Shown: positions 46,501-56,584 of the stretch, one piece after another
How the letters are laid out: every line of letters begins with the position of its first letter
Position numbering within the stretch: position 1 is the stretch's first letter
Source of the DNA: Cladopsammia gracilis
Taxonomy: Eukaryota; Cnidaria; Anthozoa; Scleractinia; Dendrophylliidae
Assembly: GCA_022457155.1 (NCBI GenBank)
Contig: JAJGOT010000352.1
Span: forward strand, 186,001 to 250,000
Length of the DNA stretch: 64,000 nt
Direction: 5' to 3'
Program-made: the position numbers and the translations under genes
Notes under the pieces: generated by a model
The model's input: the letters and a program-made list of their open reading frames with translations, nothing else
Databases searched by the model: none
Told to the model about the DNA's origin: nothing

Positions 46501-49500
46501 AACAGTATAACATCATTCCAAGTGTTTTCCTAACTGGCATTACTCGTTGGGTTCTCCTAATAGGCCATTTCCGAGTTACGTTACGCCTCGTTGTCAAAGC
46601 GAGGCTAGGTGCAAAACCTTTCATATAGAAATGAGTTTTTATTCAAATGCAAATAAAACTCATTTCCATTTGAAAGGTTTTGCACCTAGCCTCTCTTCGA
46701 CAAGGAGGCATATCGGAAATGGCCTATTGCATTCTTATGTTGAACTACCTGTTCTCGTAGTAAGGAATATGGACCTCGTTCACCATAAACGCGTTTGAAG
46801 TTATTCTCGTGTTAACAATCTTCCTCATGGTAAGGAGAGGAGCCATCTTGAGGTCGAAATAACCAACAACGTCCAAAGTGTCCACGTTCATGGAGTGCTT
46901 AGCGGTTACTATGACAACATATACGGACAAAATGGCAATCACCGAGAGAACACACATGGGAACCAAGTTAGTGTTGTTAATCTACAAGAGGAAAGAGAAG
47001 ATGACAAAAATTTACACCCCTGATAACAGCCACAGTTCATATGGTCTGTTTGGCATTTTTATTGTCTTCCTTTATTAAACAGGGAGACACTTATTGTCCA
47101 AACAGGACACGTTCATGGAGTACTCAAGGCACAATCCTGTCTGACTACCTAAACAAAGTCCGTTGTTAGTGACATTGTATAAAAAGTTTCGTTCACTTAG
47201 CTAATTAAGGTATCCAGGTTTTAACAGATCGTACTTGTCAAAACATAAGCTAAACGTTCACGTCATCTTTTGAAATCTTATTAAACTAATTATAAAAGCC
47301 ATATCTGCCATTATAGAGAGATTTAAATGCTTTTCGAGAAGTGAGGTGGCGCATATGGTTGATGTTTTTAGAAGAAACACGATCAGTCCAAGCTCGTATG
47401 GTAACTTAGCACCACTTAATTACCTCAAATCGGCTTGGGCTGCCTGTGGATAAGAGTTCACACACACACACCCGTTTTCGAGGCCTTGGTAACCCGCGTA
47501 GATGGTGACAGTGTTAATGCGGAGGCAAAGGTTTGAGCGGCAGACCGCGACAAAAACAGGGATGAACATGCGAATCTGCAAAGGCAATGCAATGGAGGGT
47601 ATGCGACGTCTATTATGCTTATTTTCACGGCTTTGCCACTAAAACGTTTTACCTTCGCGCGAACAGTACATTACATCCAGCTATGCATGCGTGAACGAAC
47701 TTAAGACCTGGCCGAGCGGTATACACACAAAACTCTTACCTGATAATTAAGTTCTTTAAGTTTGACAAGGAACTTCACAAAAACCGTGTTTAGTCTGTCA
47801 AGTACTTTCAGACCATGGCGGATCACCTTTGTAACATTGGGTGCTTCTGGTTTGATCTCTTCATCACAGATAGCGGCATTCGCGGGTTTTTCGGAACCAT
47901 CGATTTCTGCTGTTACTTTCTCTTTTCCTTTCTGATTGGACTTTGCATTTTTCTTTTGTTCGGCAGTCCCTTTACGATCTTCTGTAGCTTTCTCCACGGT
48001 GACTCTCTCTGCATTTATTTTGTCTTCTTCCTTGTTAGATCTTTCTTGCAGTTCAACATCATCTACACTAATATCGATCGTCTTGCTTTCATCTTTCTCC
48101 TTCCTTTCTTTTTTGGCAGCTTTTTTCTCCAACTTCTCTTCCTTCTTTTTCTTCTTTTTTTCTTTCTTTTCCTCCTTCTCCTGTATTTTCTCTAGTTCAT
48201 AGATCTTAGGGAAGCCGTGGACAAGCACAACAGCGAGTTGATACGTTTTGCTATGCCGATAGACGAACCACAGAATGTCCAAGACTAGCAGAATGGTCGT
48301 AAACACTCCACTCTTGTACAACTGCACGATCCATTCCAAAGCTAACAATTCTTGGGCTCTTTCCTTGCTTAGCGGGCTGGATATATTCAGTTCTGAGACT
48401 GGTATTTCCTGGATGCTTATTTTTGTATCAATATTAAAATGATCTTCCCAAAAAGAAGAGTTTGAACGGGAATCTTGAGGATATAAGGCACTTATGGTGA
48501 AATCGTCGAAAAGAGAATCGAAAGAAGGCAGATCGACGTGTATCCTAGGAAAACTCACCGATAACCCGACCCATCGAATAAAAGGTTTCATGCTTTTTCC
48601 AAAAAACGATGCTATTGCCTTTAAAGCTTTGTACATTCCTTTTGCTGCTTTCAACCAAAAGTTGTTTTCAATTTTCCCCTGAATCTTTGACAGCCTGGAA
48701 TTGATTTCTTGTGTGTAAGCCGCCATTTGTTCGTTCAACCGTTTTCTCTCTCGTTCAAATTTTGCTCTCGTCTCATTAAACTGCCTTTCGATTCGATGCT
48801 TGGCGGCCAAAATAATGTGTTTCCTCCTCATTTCCTCTTCTTGTTTTTCTTTCATTTCTTTAAAGTATTTTTCTAAGAAGACGTTCAGTGCTTTTAATTT
48901 CTGGTCGCAAATCAGCTTTCCTTCTCCAAGAAGCGACCACTGGCGATTGATTTCTTGTATCTTGTGTGTGTCCATCTGTTTTATGAAGTCCTCCTCCAGG
49001 TTTTTACGTTGTTTGTGAAACGTTTCGTACTCTTGCAAGGTCCTTACGTTCGTGTGATGAATGGCGGTGAGGATGACGAAAAACACAGTCAGTGTCAAGA
49101 GAAAACTTTTCAAAAGTCTCATACCAACAAACCATACGACAAACAAAACATGCCGAAAGTGCAGTGCGTTGTCTCGATCACGGTGGTATGTATCTTTTGG
49201 GCGCGTTTTGTAGCCGTAGATCAAGATTGCAATCAGCACAATGAACATGCCTCCAGTTGCGCCGCCAAAAGGAATCAATACTTCAAGTTTTGTGTGGTCG
49301 AAATCGTCGTCAAAATCTGGAATGTTGAATTCAGGTATCCTCCGCGGGCTTACAAGGATGAGCTTCATAGTTTTGCGCGAATCCGTCAGGCGAACGACGA
49401 ATTGTTTGTCGATAAAATTGGTGTCTCCACCCGATGGAAGGTGAAACTCAACAACAAATGAACAGTCGTCTTTCGTTATGGCTGTGGAATAACAAATTAA

Positions 49501-52500
49501 AATGTTGATTAAACTCAAAGATTTTGTAAGTGCTCCGCAGGGTTTTACCTCGGAAACCAAAGGCTCGGAGGGTTCATTAGATGGTAAGAGTTTAGAATTT
49601 CATACACAGACTCAAAAGTTAAAACCATCTCATGTGTACAGCATACTACGAACTACCAAAGGAAAGTACTTCTCAGTAACTTTCATCTGAATGGTACGTC
49701 ACACATCAGGAGTTCATCCAAAGACTCAAGTTAAAACCATCTAATGTGCAGCGCTATAAACAGCACCACAGGAAATTAGTACTGCACATTAGCTTTCATT
49801 TGAATGATTATACGTAACAACTTTGTCCTCAGACTCCATAAGTTAGCGCCATATTACCCTTACAGAAAAACGGTTTATGTGAGCTATGCCTGCAAATGCG
49901 GTATTGGGCAATGCCGACGTATGAAACTGATACACCTGAGATAAAATATGTAGATGACACGGCACAGTTTAGGGTAAGGGTAAGGGTTGGGCTTTGGAAA
50001 TCGCACTCCAAACAAACGTGACTGAATACCAATAGCAATTAAGCTTATGTCAGTTTTACGGAATCTATCCTGAATTCCGATTGGATATGCGATCAGCATG
50101 CACGAAAGATGTCCTCTTTTCAGTTATAAATGCATTTTTTGGCCTATGTTTTAACATTGCAGCAGTCAATTTTGTTAGAAAAAAGTTTAAAATTAGACGA
50201 ACATACCGATATCATAATGATATACGTCCACATCAGCGCGATCTTGGTCCGTCAACCTCACCACGAAGAATCCTGGACATGAAGTAACGCGTCCAGTCAG
50301 ACGGATAGTCCAGAATGTTCTGTTCTTTAACAGCTGTCCAGCAAAAGACCGGTCATTGAAAATCACCGTTTCTGGAAAAGCGTATTGCAGAACAGAACGC
50401 CCTTGAGGTAGTTCAACGTGGACTTTGCGTGAACCGGAGTTGTTATAAACTTTATACACTCGTGTGTTTTGCTCATTGGAGATTTTTGCGGTTAGTTTGG
50501 AGAACGCTTTGAAGTTGTTTATTGATCCACCGGGTTTTATTGATAAAAAAGTTTCCTTGTCCAAAGTTTGGCAGTTTTCTTTGGGCCAATTGTCCGAGTT
50601 TATTTTAAACGGTTGCTTAGGTTGGATGGAAAGCGTACGAGTAGCAGTTGATGTTTCCATCTCTTTCTCAGGTTTGTACCACCCCACATCGAATTCTGAT
50701 TCCCCAGCTTTACCGCTTATCATAACGTTTTTTGTTATGCCATTTCTCAGCAAGGAAGAATGCTTTAAGAACATGTATCCATAATCACGTCCACTTCCGA
50801 CATCTTGACTGTTGTTGCTCCCGCTGGTCTCAATTATTTTTAACAGCTTTCCGTCTTTCCACACTGATGCTTCCATCTCAAAAACGGGACCTTGAGACAT
50901 TTCAACGTGACATTTAAAATTTCCCCCATTTGGGAAGATGGGGCTGATAGGAATGGTAAAGTGTTTGGCTTCAACGCATGTTACTTGCGATGCAATGCAT
51001 GAAGTGTCGTACAGTGAACACGCACAATTAGGACAAGTGCAATTTTCTTGAAAACAGCAGTCAAAACAATACATAAAATGTTCGCCATAATCTTGCTTGC
51101 TTTCTCGGTCAAGATCTTTCTTTGTAAGATTACATATTGGATTGTCTCTCGCAAGTACTGTGCACATGTCTCGACAGCTGTTACAATCCTGCTTAAGATT
51201 ATGGCACCGTGTAGAATTTTCTTCTTTCCAGAAGTCTTCTGGAACGCTATTCTGCCCAAAGAGTCTAACAACTAGATTTTCAGCACCATTACAAGAAAGC
51301 AAATTCGTATTGACTGGTGCGCTTGACGGATTTCCATCATAACTCGGGCACGGTAAATTTGGATGTCCTTTGATCAACTTCACTTTATTCCTAGATTCTT
51401 GCAAACTAATGTTATAGTAGTCTGGAACTGGAGAACTGCAGAAATTTCTCACAATATCACGTGATAACGGATCGTTTGGAAATCTCCCATTGTCATTAAC
51501 GACATAGCTGACTTCTTGAAATGTCGTGCCAAAGTCTACCCGTAGCATTTTCAGCTGAACTGCCAAACCGCTTGACCTATTAAGCCATGTCGAAGAGTGC
51601 CTTGAGAAGTTAGAAATAGTTTGCTTGACAGGTGGATCATCCTTAACCTTCAAAGAGAAGTGGTACAATGCATTCAGTGAAATAAAATTTAAAAGTTAAA
51701 CAAATAATTAATGTAAAGATATTGTAAACAGTATACACAACGTCAGAGCTAACGCGCAGAAATAGCGTTTTAAAAATATAGATAAACTTCGAAACAACGG
51801 ACACACAATAAAATAAAACATGAATCGAATTTGAGGTTCATATTCATTCCGCGTGAGCTATACGTGAACTAAATGATTCCGACCCCAAAGGGATTCCTAT
51901 TTTTTTTTTTAACAGTGACCCCAAAATGCTCCCTAAGTAATGTTTTGTAACAAAATCGGTTTCCTAGAAAAAAATTGATGGTAAAATCATTCCGTTTTGG
52001 GCGCGAGCAGAGAAGATGAGTTTGAGTAGATCGAGAAAGATCGTGTGACTCTGCAAGAAATAGAAAGTGGCGGACATGTTATTGCCAAGCTGATGCTGAA
52101 ATACAGTACGTTGAAGTTCTTCTTGCAACCACTCTCGACACTCTCTAAGCGACCAGCTGCTATCAGCGACCTGTCCCCTCACGAAATCCCCTGTAAATTA
52201 TCAGTAAAACTCTGTAATAAAGGCTCCTTTAAGCAACCACTCTTGTAAGCGAACAGTTTTGGGATTTACATGAACTTAGCCTGCGCGTAGACGTATCTAT
52301 CGTATTTCCTTGCTCCCCGCGCAAAACTAGGATTTTCCGCTCCTGGTAAAATATATCAGCACTGTTAGAGGCTGAAAAATATTTTGGACCCTTTGGACCT
52401 TATTTTTTTGCATGATAAGGGGCCTTTCCTCCCTCCTCCCTCCCTCCTTCCCTCCCTCCCTCCCTCCTCCCTCTGGGTCTCTCCCCTCCCCTAGATCCGC

Positions 52501-55500
52501 CACTGGTTCACATTTTCAAGCTTGTAAAGAAGTATTTTTCGTTTGTCTCACGATGTAGTCACTTCTGATGTTGATCGCGACGTTTCGACTGCATACTGCT
52601 AGTCTTCTTCAGGCGATGGGGTGACTACATCAACCAAAAACATCGTGAGACTACATCGTGAGACAAACGAAAAATACTTCTTTACTAGTGTTTTCACCAC
52701 GATGAACAACAACAACCCTTTTTACGATATTTTCAAGCTTCTTACCTTTAGAACATCTTCGTAGACAATATTTGGAGAAACTTTAATTTGCGGCAGTTCA
52801 GAAATATCTAAAAACAATAGAAATCTGAATATTAGTTCGATTCTACAGTTTCGTAATAAGGACTTGTTAAAAAAATCACATCCAGATGCGATTTACATTA
52901 ACAGATGAATGTACGTACCAGTGCAATTTCTGTCTGTTTTTCCCGCACAAGGAACGGACTCGAATTTTTTAAAGCTGCATAGAGGTCGGCATTCTGAAAA
53001 TGAAATACTGAATTAAACCAATGATCATTAGTTCAGAATAGTTTAGTGAAAGACTATGTTTATGTTAGAAAGTAAAAATACGCCGAATAAACGTTTCGGG
53101 CCCATTGGATCTTTGATGGTTAAGTTAAGTCCAACCATGTAAACGTTAACAGTCGACGGTAAGAATACGCCTTCGTGTGACATACGTACAGCTGACCGTT
53201 AAATTTCACTGAAAATTGAAAAATATCTTCCAAGATATATAAAAGTCCACAGCTACGTTAATTCTCCAGGGCCCCACCATAACGCATATATAGGAACTGA
53301 TTCACGACAGCATAAAACACATTCCAGAGATAGGCCTTTTGTTTATGAAGTGATGTTGCTCCACTCCGTCGTTCGTGAAAAGTATTATGCGTTATCATGG
53401 TTATGTACTGATTTAGAGGGTCTCGCTGGCTCAACTTACTTTTGCAGACAGCAGGGTGTGTATGGTTACACGGAGACATCTGAAAGAAACCTTCCTGGCA
53501 TTTTTTATCGCACCCTTTGAAAAACAGAACGAAAAAAATAATATTTGTTAGCTCGCGATACTTTTTACCCTCAATATATCAGAAGACAGGTATCATTATG
53601 GTTTGAAATCATGAATTTCAATGACAGAAGCAAGGGTGACATGTATACCATACCTACATCAATCAAACCATGTAGTTTAAAGTTTATACTTTTCGTTGTT
53701 AGAGGTTGAGCCTTTTTGAAGATCATGTTGGCGTAACCAAAAAGGGAAATATAGAGCTCGCACTACCAGATGTAAATGGCGATCAATCATGAACTTGGCG
53801 GGAGGGGGGGGGGGAGTACATACGGTTTGGGTCAGTAGTAAGAGCACTCCACTCGTCCCCGATTTGGGATCGAAATTAATCCAAGAATGTGGGTTGAGTT
53901 GGCTTGTGTTTTTTTCCTCCCTAAATATCAATGATTTTTAACTTACTATACACACAGCGTGTTAGACCTTCTTTTCGTTTGTCAGCTCTCATTTTTCTTG
54001 GACAAACACATTTCCCCGCCAAAGGATCACAAGCTCCATTTACGCATGTCAGGTTTCTATCGGAACATCGATTCTCGGAAACGAGGCCGGCATTCGCTAC
54101 ATCTGAAAATTAGGAGACATAAATGTTTATTTCTACTATAAAAATAGCCTGTTCAAAACCTGTAGTCAGTCGCGCTAGAGCTATATATTAATACATTACT
54201 GTATATAATAATGCACTAGCTTTTTATATAATTATCCAAAGTAATTATAATAGCTAAAGAAGCAAACGGACAGTAGAGTGGTTTTACTTCATCTGTGAAA
54301 TAGATAGTAGGATTTTACGCCGTAGTACTTCGTATCAGTTTCTATTATCCTCAAATATTAGAGCGATTACAGTTAACCCGTGAAATAGTTAGTAGAATAG
54401 TACGCACTATTAGACATAATTCCATTGTTTTCTTTTGTTTAATTTGGACTATCACACACTAATTGTTAGATTGTGTTTCACGGGTTAGTCTAACTGTAAT
54501 CACTCTATCAAGGTCTAGCGCTAGTGTAATAGATGGTGATAGATAGTGTTACACACTAACCAATAGTTTCTGTTTCACAGTTGAAGTAAAATCACTCTAC
54601 CAATAAAACTTACCAAAAACGCTGATTTTCAACGTCGTGTCGTTGGTTATTACTCTAATTTCATTATTGTTCTCTGACTTCAGAAACACTTTGGAATCCG
54701 GGCGAAGAAATCCCTTTGGGAAGTAAACATTGATATCCACATTCGCGGTCTGTAACTGGGCGTGTAGTGCGCAGGCGCAAACGGCCACTACAAGTAACTG
54801 AGTGGTTCTACCAGGTAGCGCACCTCCTTGACTAGCTTGGGAAACACGACGACTTTCAGGTGTCGACTTTCCTTAAGACAAAAAAAAAAGGATGAAGCTT
54901 GAGTTGCATGTCCAGTATCTGTTTCCTATACTTTGAAAGTTAAACCCCGTCCGGGGGCCGGGGGGGGGGGGTGGTACGGGGGAGAGCAGGGATAGCGGGG
55001 AGGAGTAAAAATGATTTGACTATAATAAAGCAACCTTTTCTTCCGGCAGAACGGTCAAACTCAGATTCAGCCTGAGAAAAAAAATTGTTTCACCACTAAC
55101 CTTCATGTATCTCTTCTGTTGTCCCCTCTATTTTCGCCATTCGTCTTTTCTTCCAGTAACAAAAGTAACATAACCCAGACACTACAATACAGAGGAAAGC
55201 AAAGAATCCCACACTACTAAGAATGATGGCAAGGAGCTTGTCTGTCTCACTGGCTTCGACAGGCTGTGGTGAAGTAGGTTGGTACTGTAAACAAATGGGA
55301 TATTTCATATTTAACTTAGTCAAGAAGTGTACGTTGATGTTACAGGGCGCTTAGAGGAAGTACCTTTCTTATAATTTAAAGTCGCGCACAAACCATAGCC
55401 ACCCAAAATGAACCCATATAGGTGGCACCCTGATTAACCTTCAACTCCCCGAGTACCACAAAACAAATGGTACCATGCAAAAGTACTGCTGAAGAGGTTT

Positions 55501-56446
55501 CATTTGAATGGTCACACCATAGGATTTCATCCACAGACTCAAAAGTTAGAACAAATGGTACCATGCAAAAGAACTGCCAAAGAGGTTTCATTTGAATGGT
55601 CACACCATAGGATTTCGTCCATAGACTCAAAAGTTAGAACAAATGGTACCATGCAAAAGTACTGCCGAAGAGGTTTCATCAGTTTAATGGTCACACCATA
55701 GGATTTCATCCACAGACTCTATTACATGTCTTCATATCTGACTCTGGGAGTGAAAAGGTTAAGGTAGTTGGGTATCTAGTACATGAAGCAAATACTAACT
55801 TAGACCAGAGGGTGTAGAACTTACCACCTGTAGTAAAATAGAGTCGTTATTAAGGGATGTGTACAGTGTCTTCGCATTGGAGTTATTCTGTCCTTTCGGG
55901 GTAGTCGTAAGTAATTCAATCCAGAATTCATTGCTCTCATGAAATATGATCCTTCCCTGTCAAAAAATAACAAATAAATTAAACCAACCACACGTGTAGT
56001 TTATCCGATTGTGACATATGGAAGATATGTGTACATTGTAACAACATGAAAAAGTAGAAAATCCTTTTTTCCAAAAAGCATGAGACACAAACAGACCACT
56101 TTTAGTATTGGCAAATTTAATTAGGAGAGTAGAAACAGTAAAATGCTATTTTAGATAAGCTTGGCGCCAACTTCATGTTGTCGAGTTCTAATTGGTTCAT
56201 TGGAAGGTCTGCGTCTGAATAGTTGGCCAAAAACGTTGTGGCTACCAGACCTGCTGTACTGACTAATGACTCACTTACTGGTAAATTGTGGCGAATAATC
56301 AATGTCCTGTTTTCCTCGCTTGTGTCATTGTAGTTCACTCTTTGGCCAGATTCTGGAAGGCCTGTGAATCTTCGTGTTGTTTTATCTGCTATCGTCCACG
56401 AGGAAAGAAGGACGCAGCATAAAACAGCAAATTTGAAACTTCCCAT
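43599..56446 (-). CDS. Gene B: paralog of gene A, 14 exons, about 1,740 aa
   Basis: I do not recognise the family. Exons in transcript order: first exon from ATG 56446 to about 56120 (donor unresolved), then 55956-55825, 55284-55101, 54871-54614, 54102-53947, 53514-53440, 52993-52919, 52807-52746, 51647-50207, 49481-47740, 46981-46749, 45357-45151 and 43968-43599 (stop TAG). Phases agree at every junction after the first. The order of parts is as in gene A: signal peptide (starts MGSFKFAVLCCVLL), small ectodomain, membrane segment 1, short cytosolic part, membrane segment 2, one EGF-like exon, two TNFR-like Cys exons (CQEGFFQMSPC... and CSFKKFESVPC...), the large Cys-rich ectodomain, and five more membrane segments. 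Matching exons have equal lengths (132, 75 and 75 bases are shared with gene A or differ by one codon). It lacks gene A's calcium-binding EGF exon and its FE(K/R)P cytosolic exon pair, and gains a Lys/Glu-rich cytosolic insert. The first intron may hide one small exon, because no phase-0 GT donor is visible in the first exon; the count of 14 includes this possible exon. Confidence 0.78.
43996..44341 (+). mobile_element. 5'-truncated non-LTR retrotransposon (LINE) 3' end
   Basis: The plus-strand frame to 44199 encodes YNLRRKFTFLLPKPNTEVLR, then a segment ending CYKTVSLWNSLDNHMRA, which has the C-terminal pattern of animal LINE ORF2 proteins (LPKPxTExLxKS...YxxxxLWNSLP). An AT-rich 3' end and a (GTT)n tail at 44328-44341 follow. 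Only the last part of the reverse-transcriptase protein is present, and a few sites are disrupted, so it is dead. It sits antisense in the last intron of gene B. Confidence 0.78.
44400..44600. repeat. G/C-run region in the last introns of gene B
   Basis: Alternating C runs (CCCCCCTCCCCCCCCCCCTCC) and G runs (GGGGGGCCAGGGGGGG) bracket a short segment. No coding content; the open frame on the minus strand is an effect of composition. A 29-base tandem duplication (CTGCGTTCCCTACTCTCCCT) follows at 44809-44866. Confidence 0.55.
45582..45614 (-). other. Recurrent hairpin motif, copy 2
   Basis: Minus strand: CCA, CTGAAGAA, GGGC, loop AAA, GCCC, GAAACGTT, TGG. The outer arm is 3 bp plus a possible G-T pair. 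The downstream flank (TTTCGGCATTTTAA) matches copy 1. It lies in a gene B intron. Confidence 0.6.
45907..46307. repeat. 50-bp minisatellite in a gene B intron
   Basis: Eight units of about 50 bases (TCAATCGAGCGGCCGAGCTA, ATCACGAAAACAAGCTCGGC, GAGATCGGAC) with small changes such as loss of GC in two units. Its ends carry CGAGCGAGCGAG and CGCTCGGTCGATGG. Confidence 0.9.
46559..46728. mobile_element. Palindromic MITE, copy 2
   Basis: AATAGGCCATTTCCGA at the left is inverted at the right (TCGGAAATGGCCTATT). The inner arms are GTGCAAAACCTTTCATAT and its inverted copy around a CAAATGCAAATAAAACT centre, as in the copy at 40960-41132. Its right end is 20 bases from the splice donor after gene B exon 46981-46749. 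Confidence 0.8.
47424..47575 (-). other. Exon-like segment in a gene B intron, frame-breaking
   Basis: On the minus strand a strong acceptor (CATTGCCTTTGCAG at 47576-47589) and a good donor (GAG|GTAATT at 47424/47423) bound 152 bases that are open in the frame of the upstream exon (IRMFIPVFVAVCRSN...). But 152 is not a multiple of 3, and joining it to exon 46981 would break the reading frame, while direct splicing 47740 to 46981 gives NYQ/INNTNLVPM, matching gene A's MRTNLVPM. It may be an alternative or poison exon, or a decoy. Confidence 0.35.
47740..49481 (-). CDS. Gene B exon with membrane segments 3-5 and Lys-rich insert
   Basis: Starts phase 1 (CC completing a GCC codon) after the intron at 50206. 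It encodes the end of the Cys-rich ectodomain, membrane segment 3 (MFIVLIAILIYGY), membrane segment 4 (VWFVGMRLLKSFLLTLTVFF), a loop of about 235 residues rich in coiled coil, membrane segment 5 (TTILLVLDILWFVYRHSKTY), and a cytosolic stretch. The loop is shorter than gene A's by roughly 150 residues and has neither furin-type site. The cytosolic stretch has about 120 extra residues dominated by Lys and Glu (EEKKEKKKKKKEEKLEKK), absent from gene A. Confidence 0.85.
49590..49830. repeat. Tandem satellite units in a gene B intron
   Basis: Repeated words CAGACTCAAAAGTTAAAACC, ATCTCATGTGTACAGC and AACTTTCATCTGAATGGTAC recur at about 90-base spacing. They are diverged relatives of the 88-bp array at 55467-55725. 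Confidence 0.6.
50207..51647 (-). CDS. Gene B exon encoding the Cys-rich ectodomain
   Basis: The exon is 1441 bases (phase 0 in, phase 1 out). It has many N-glycosylation sequons and a Cys-dense block (CNSCRDMC, then CFDCCFQENCTCPNCAC) equivalent to gene A's CRVCRDSC block. The FCSSPVPDYYNISL segment corresponds to gene A's HCRYPAPNYYTIKH, so spacing of the first cysteines is conserved. It ends with RVTSCPGFFVVRL, matching gene A's GVLTNCPGFFTLQV. These shared landmarks are the best evidence that the two genes are paralogs. Confidence 0.85.
52524..52684. mobile_element. Foldback element carrying hairpin motif copy 4
   Basis: GTAAAGAAGTATTTTTCGTT then TGTCTCACGATGTAG at the left is inverted at the right (CTACATCGTGAGACAAACGA then AAAATACTTCTTTAC). 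Between the arms, minus strand 52617-52575 has the hairpin TCGC, CTGAAGAA, GACT...AGTC, GAAACGTC, GCGA. It lies in a gene B intron. Confidence 0.7.
52575..52617 (-). other. Recurrent hairpin motif, copy 4
   Basis: Same layout as the other copies, but with inner stem GACT/AGTC and outer stem TCGC/GCGA. The stem sequences differ from GGGC/GCCC while pairing is kept, and the loop flanks CTGAAGAA and GAAACG are unchanged. The inner stem can extend as GCA/TGC beyond a one-base bulge. Confidence 0.65.
53083..53103 (-). other. Recurrent hairpin motif, partial copy
   Basis: The minus strand reads GGGCCCGAAACGTTTATTCG, keeping only the 3' half (GCCC, GAAACG) and the shared CGGCGTATTTTTA-like flank. 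The CTGAAGAA half is not preserved. Confidence 0.4.
53812..53905 (+). mobile_element. Decayed SINE of family 2
   Basis: GGGTCAGTAGTAAGAGCACT, a B-box-like GGGATCGAAATTAATCC and TGTGGGTTGAGTTGG line up with the SINE at 22797 (GCGCAGTGGTGAGAGCACTC, GGTTCGATTCCCGG, TGTGGGTTGAGTTTG). It is strongly diverged and lies in a gene B intron. Confidence 0.5.
54276..54599. mobile_element. Nested double palindrome (MITE in MITE-like structure)
   Basis: The outer arms GTAGAGTGGTTTTACTTCAT and CTGTGAAA are inverted at the right (TTTCACAGTTGAAGTAAAAT then CACTCTAC). The inner arms GAGCGATTACAGTTAACCCG and TGAAA are inverted at 54475-54508 (TTTCACGGGTTAGTCTAACT then GTAATCACTC). It ends 15 bases from the donor of gene B exon 54871-54614. 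Confidence 0.75.
55467..55725. repeat. 88-bp satellite array in a gene B intron
   Basis: Three units of about 88 bases: TTTCATTTGAATGGTCACAC, CATAGGATTTCATCCACAGA, CTCAAAAGTTAGAACAAATG, GTACCATGCAAAAGTACTGC. Unit identity is high. Related, more diverged units are at 49590-49830. Confidence 0.85.
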
Positions 56447-56540
56447 CTCAGAGAGGTATGGACACATTGCCCCTAAGGAGTTGAAGAGAGGAGTGTTATA
56501 TCTTAAGCTTTAAGCTGATGGAAATACCGTGTATAAATAA

Positions 56541-56572
56541 AGTTATCTTATCTTATCTTATCTTATCTTGTT
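56541..56572 (+). repeat. (CTTAT)n tract
   Basis: Five to six units of TTATC follow ATAAATAAAG, the layout of a retroelement 3' tail. No coding remnant lies upstream. Confidence 0.75.
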
Positions 56573-56584
56573 TCTTGCCCAGAC

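Noticed and set aside
47815..48202. Two plus-strand open frames of 88-126 codons rich in Phe, Leu and Ser
   Set aside because: They are antisense shadows of the Lys/Glu-rich part of gene B.
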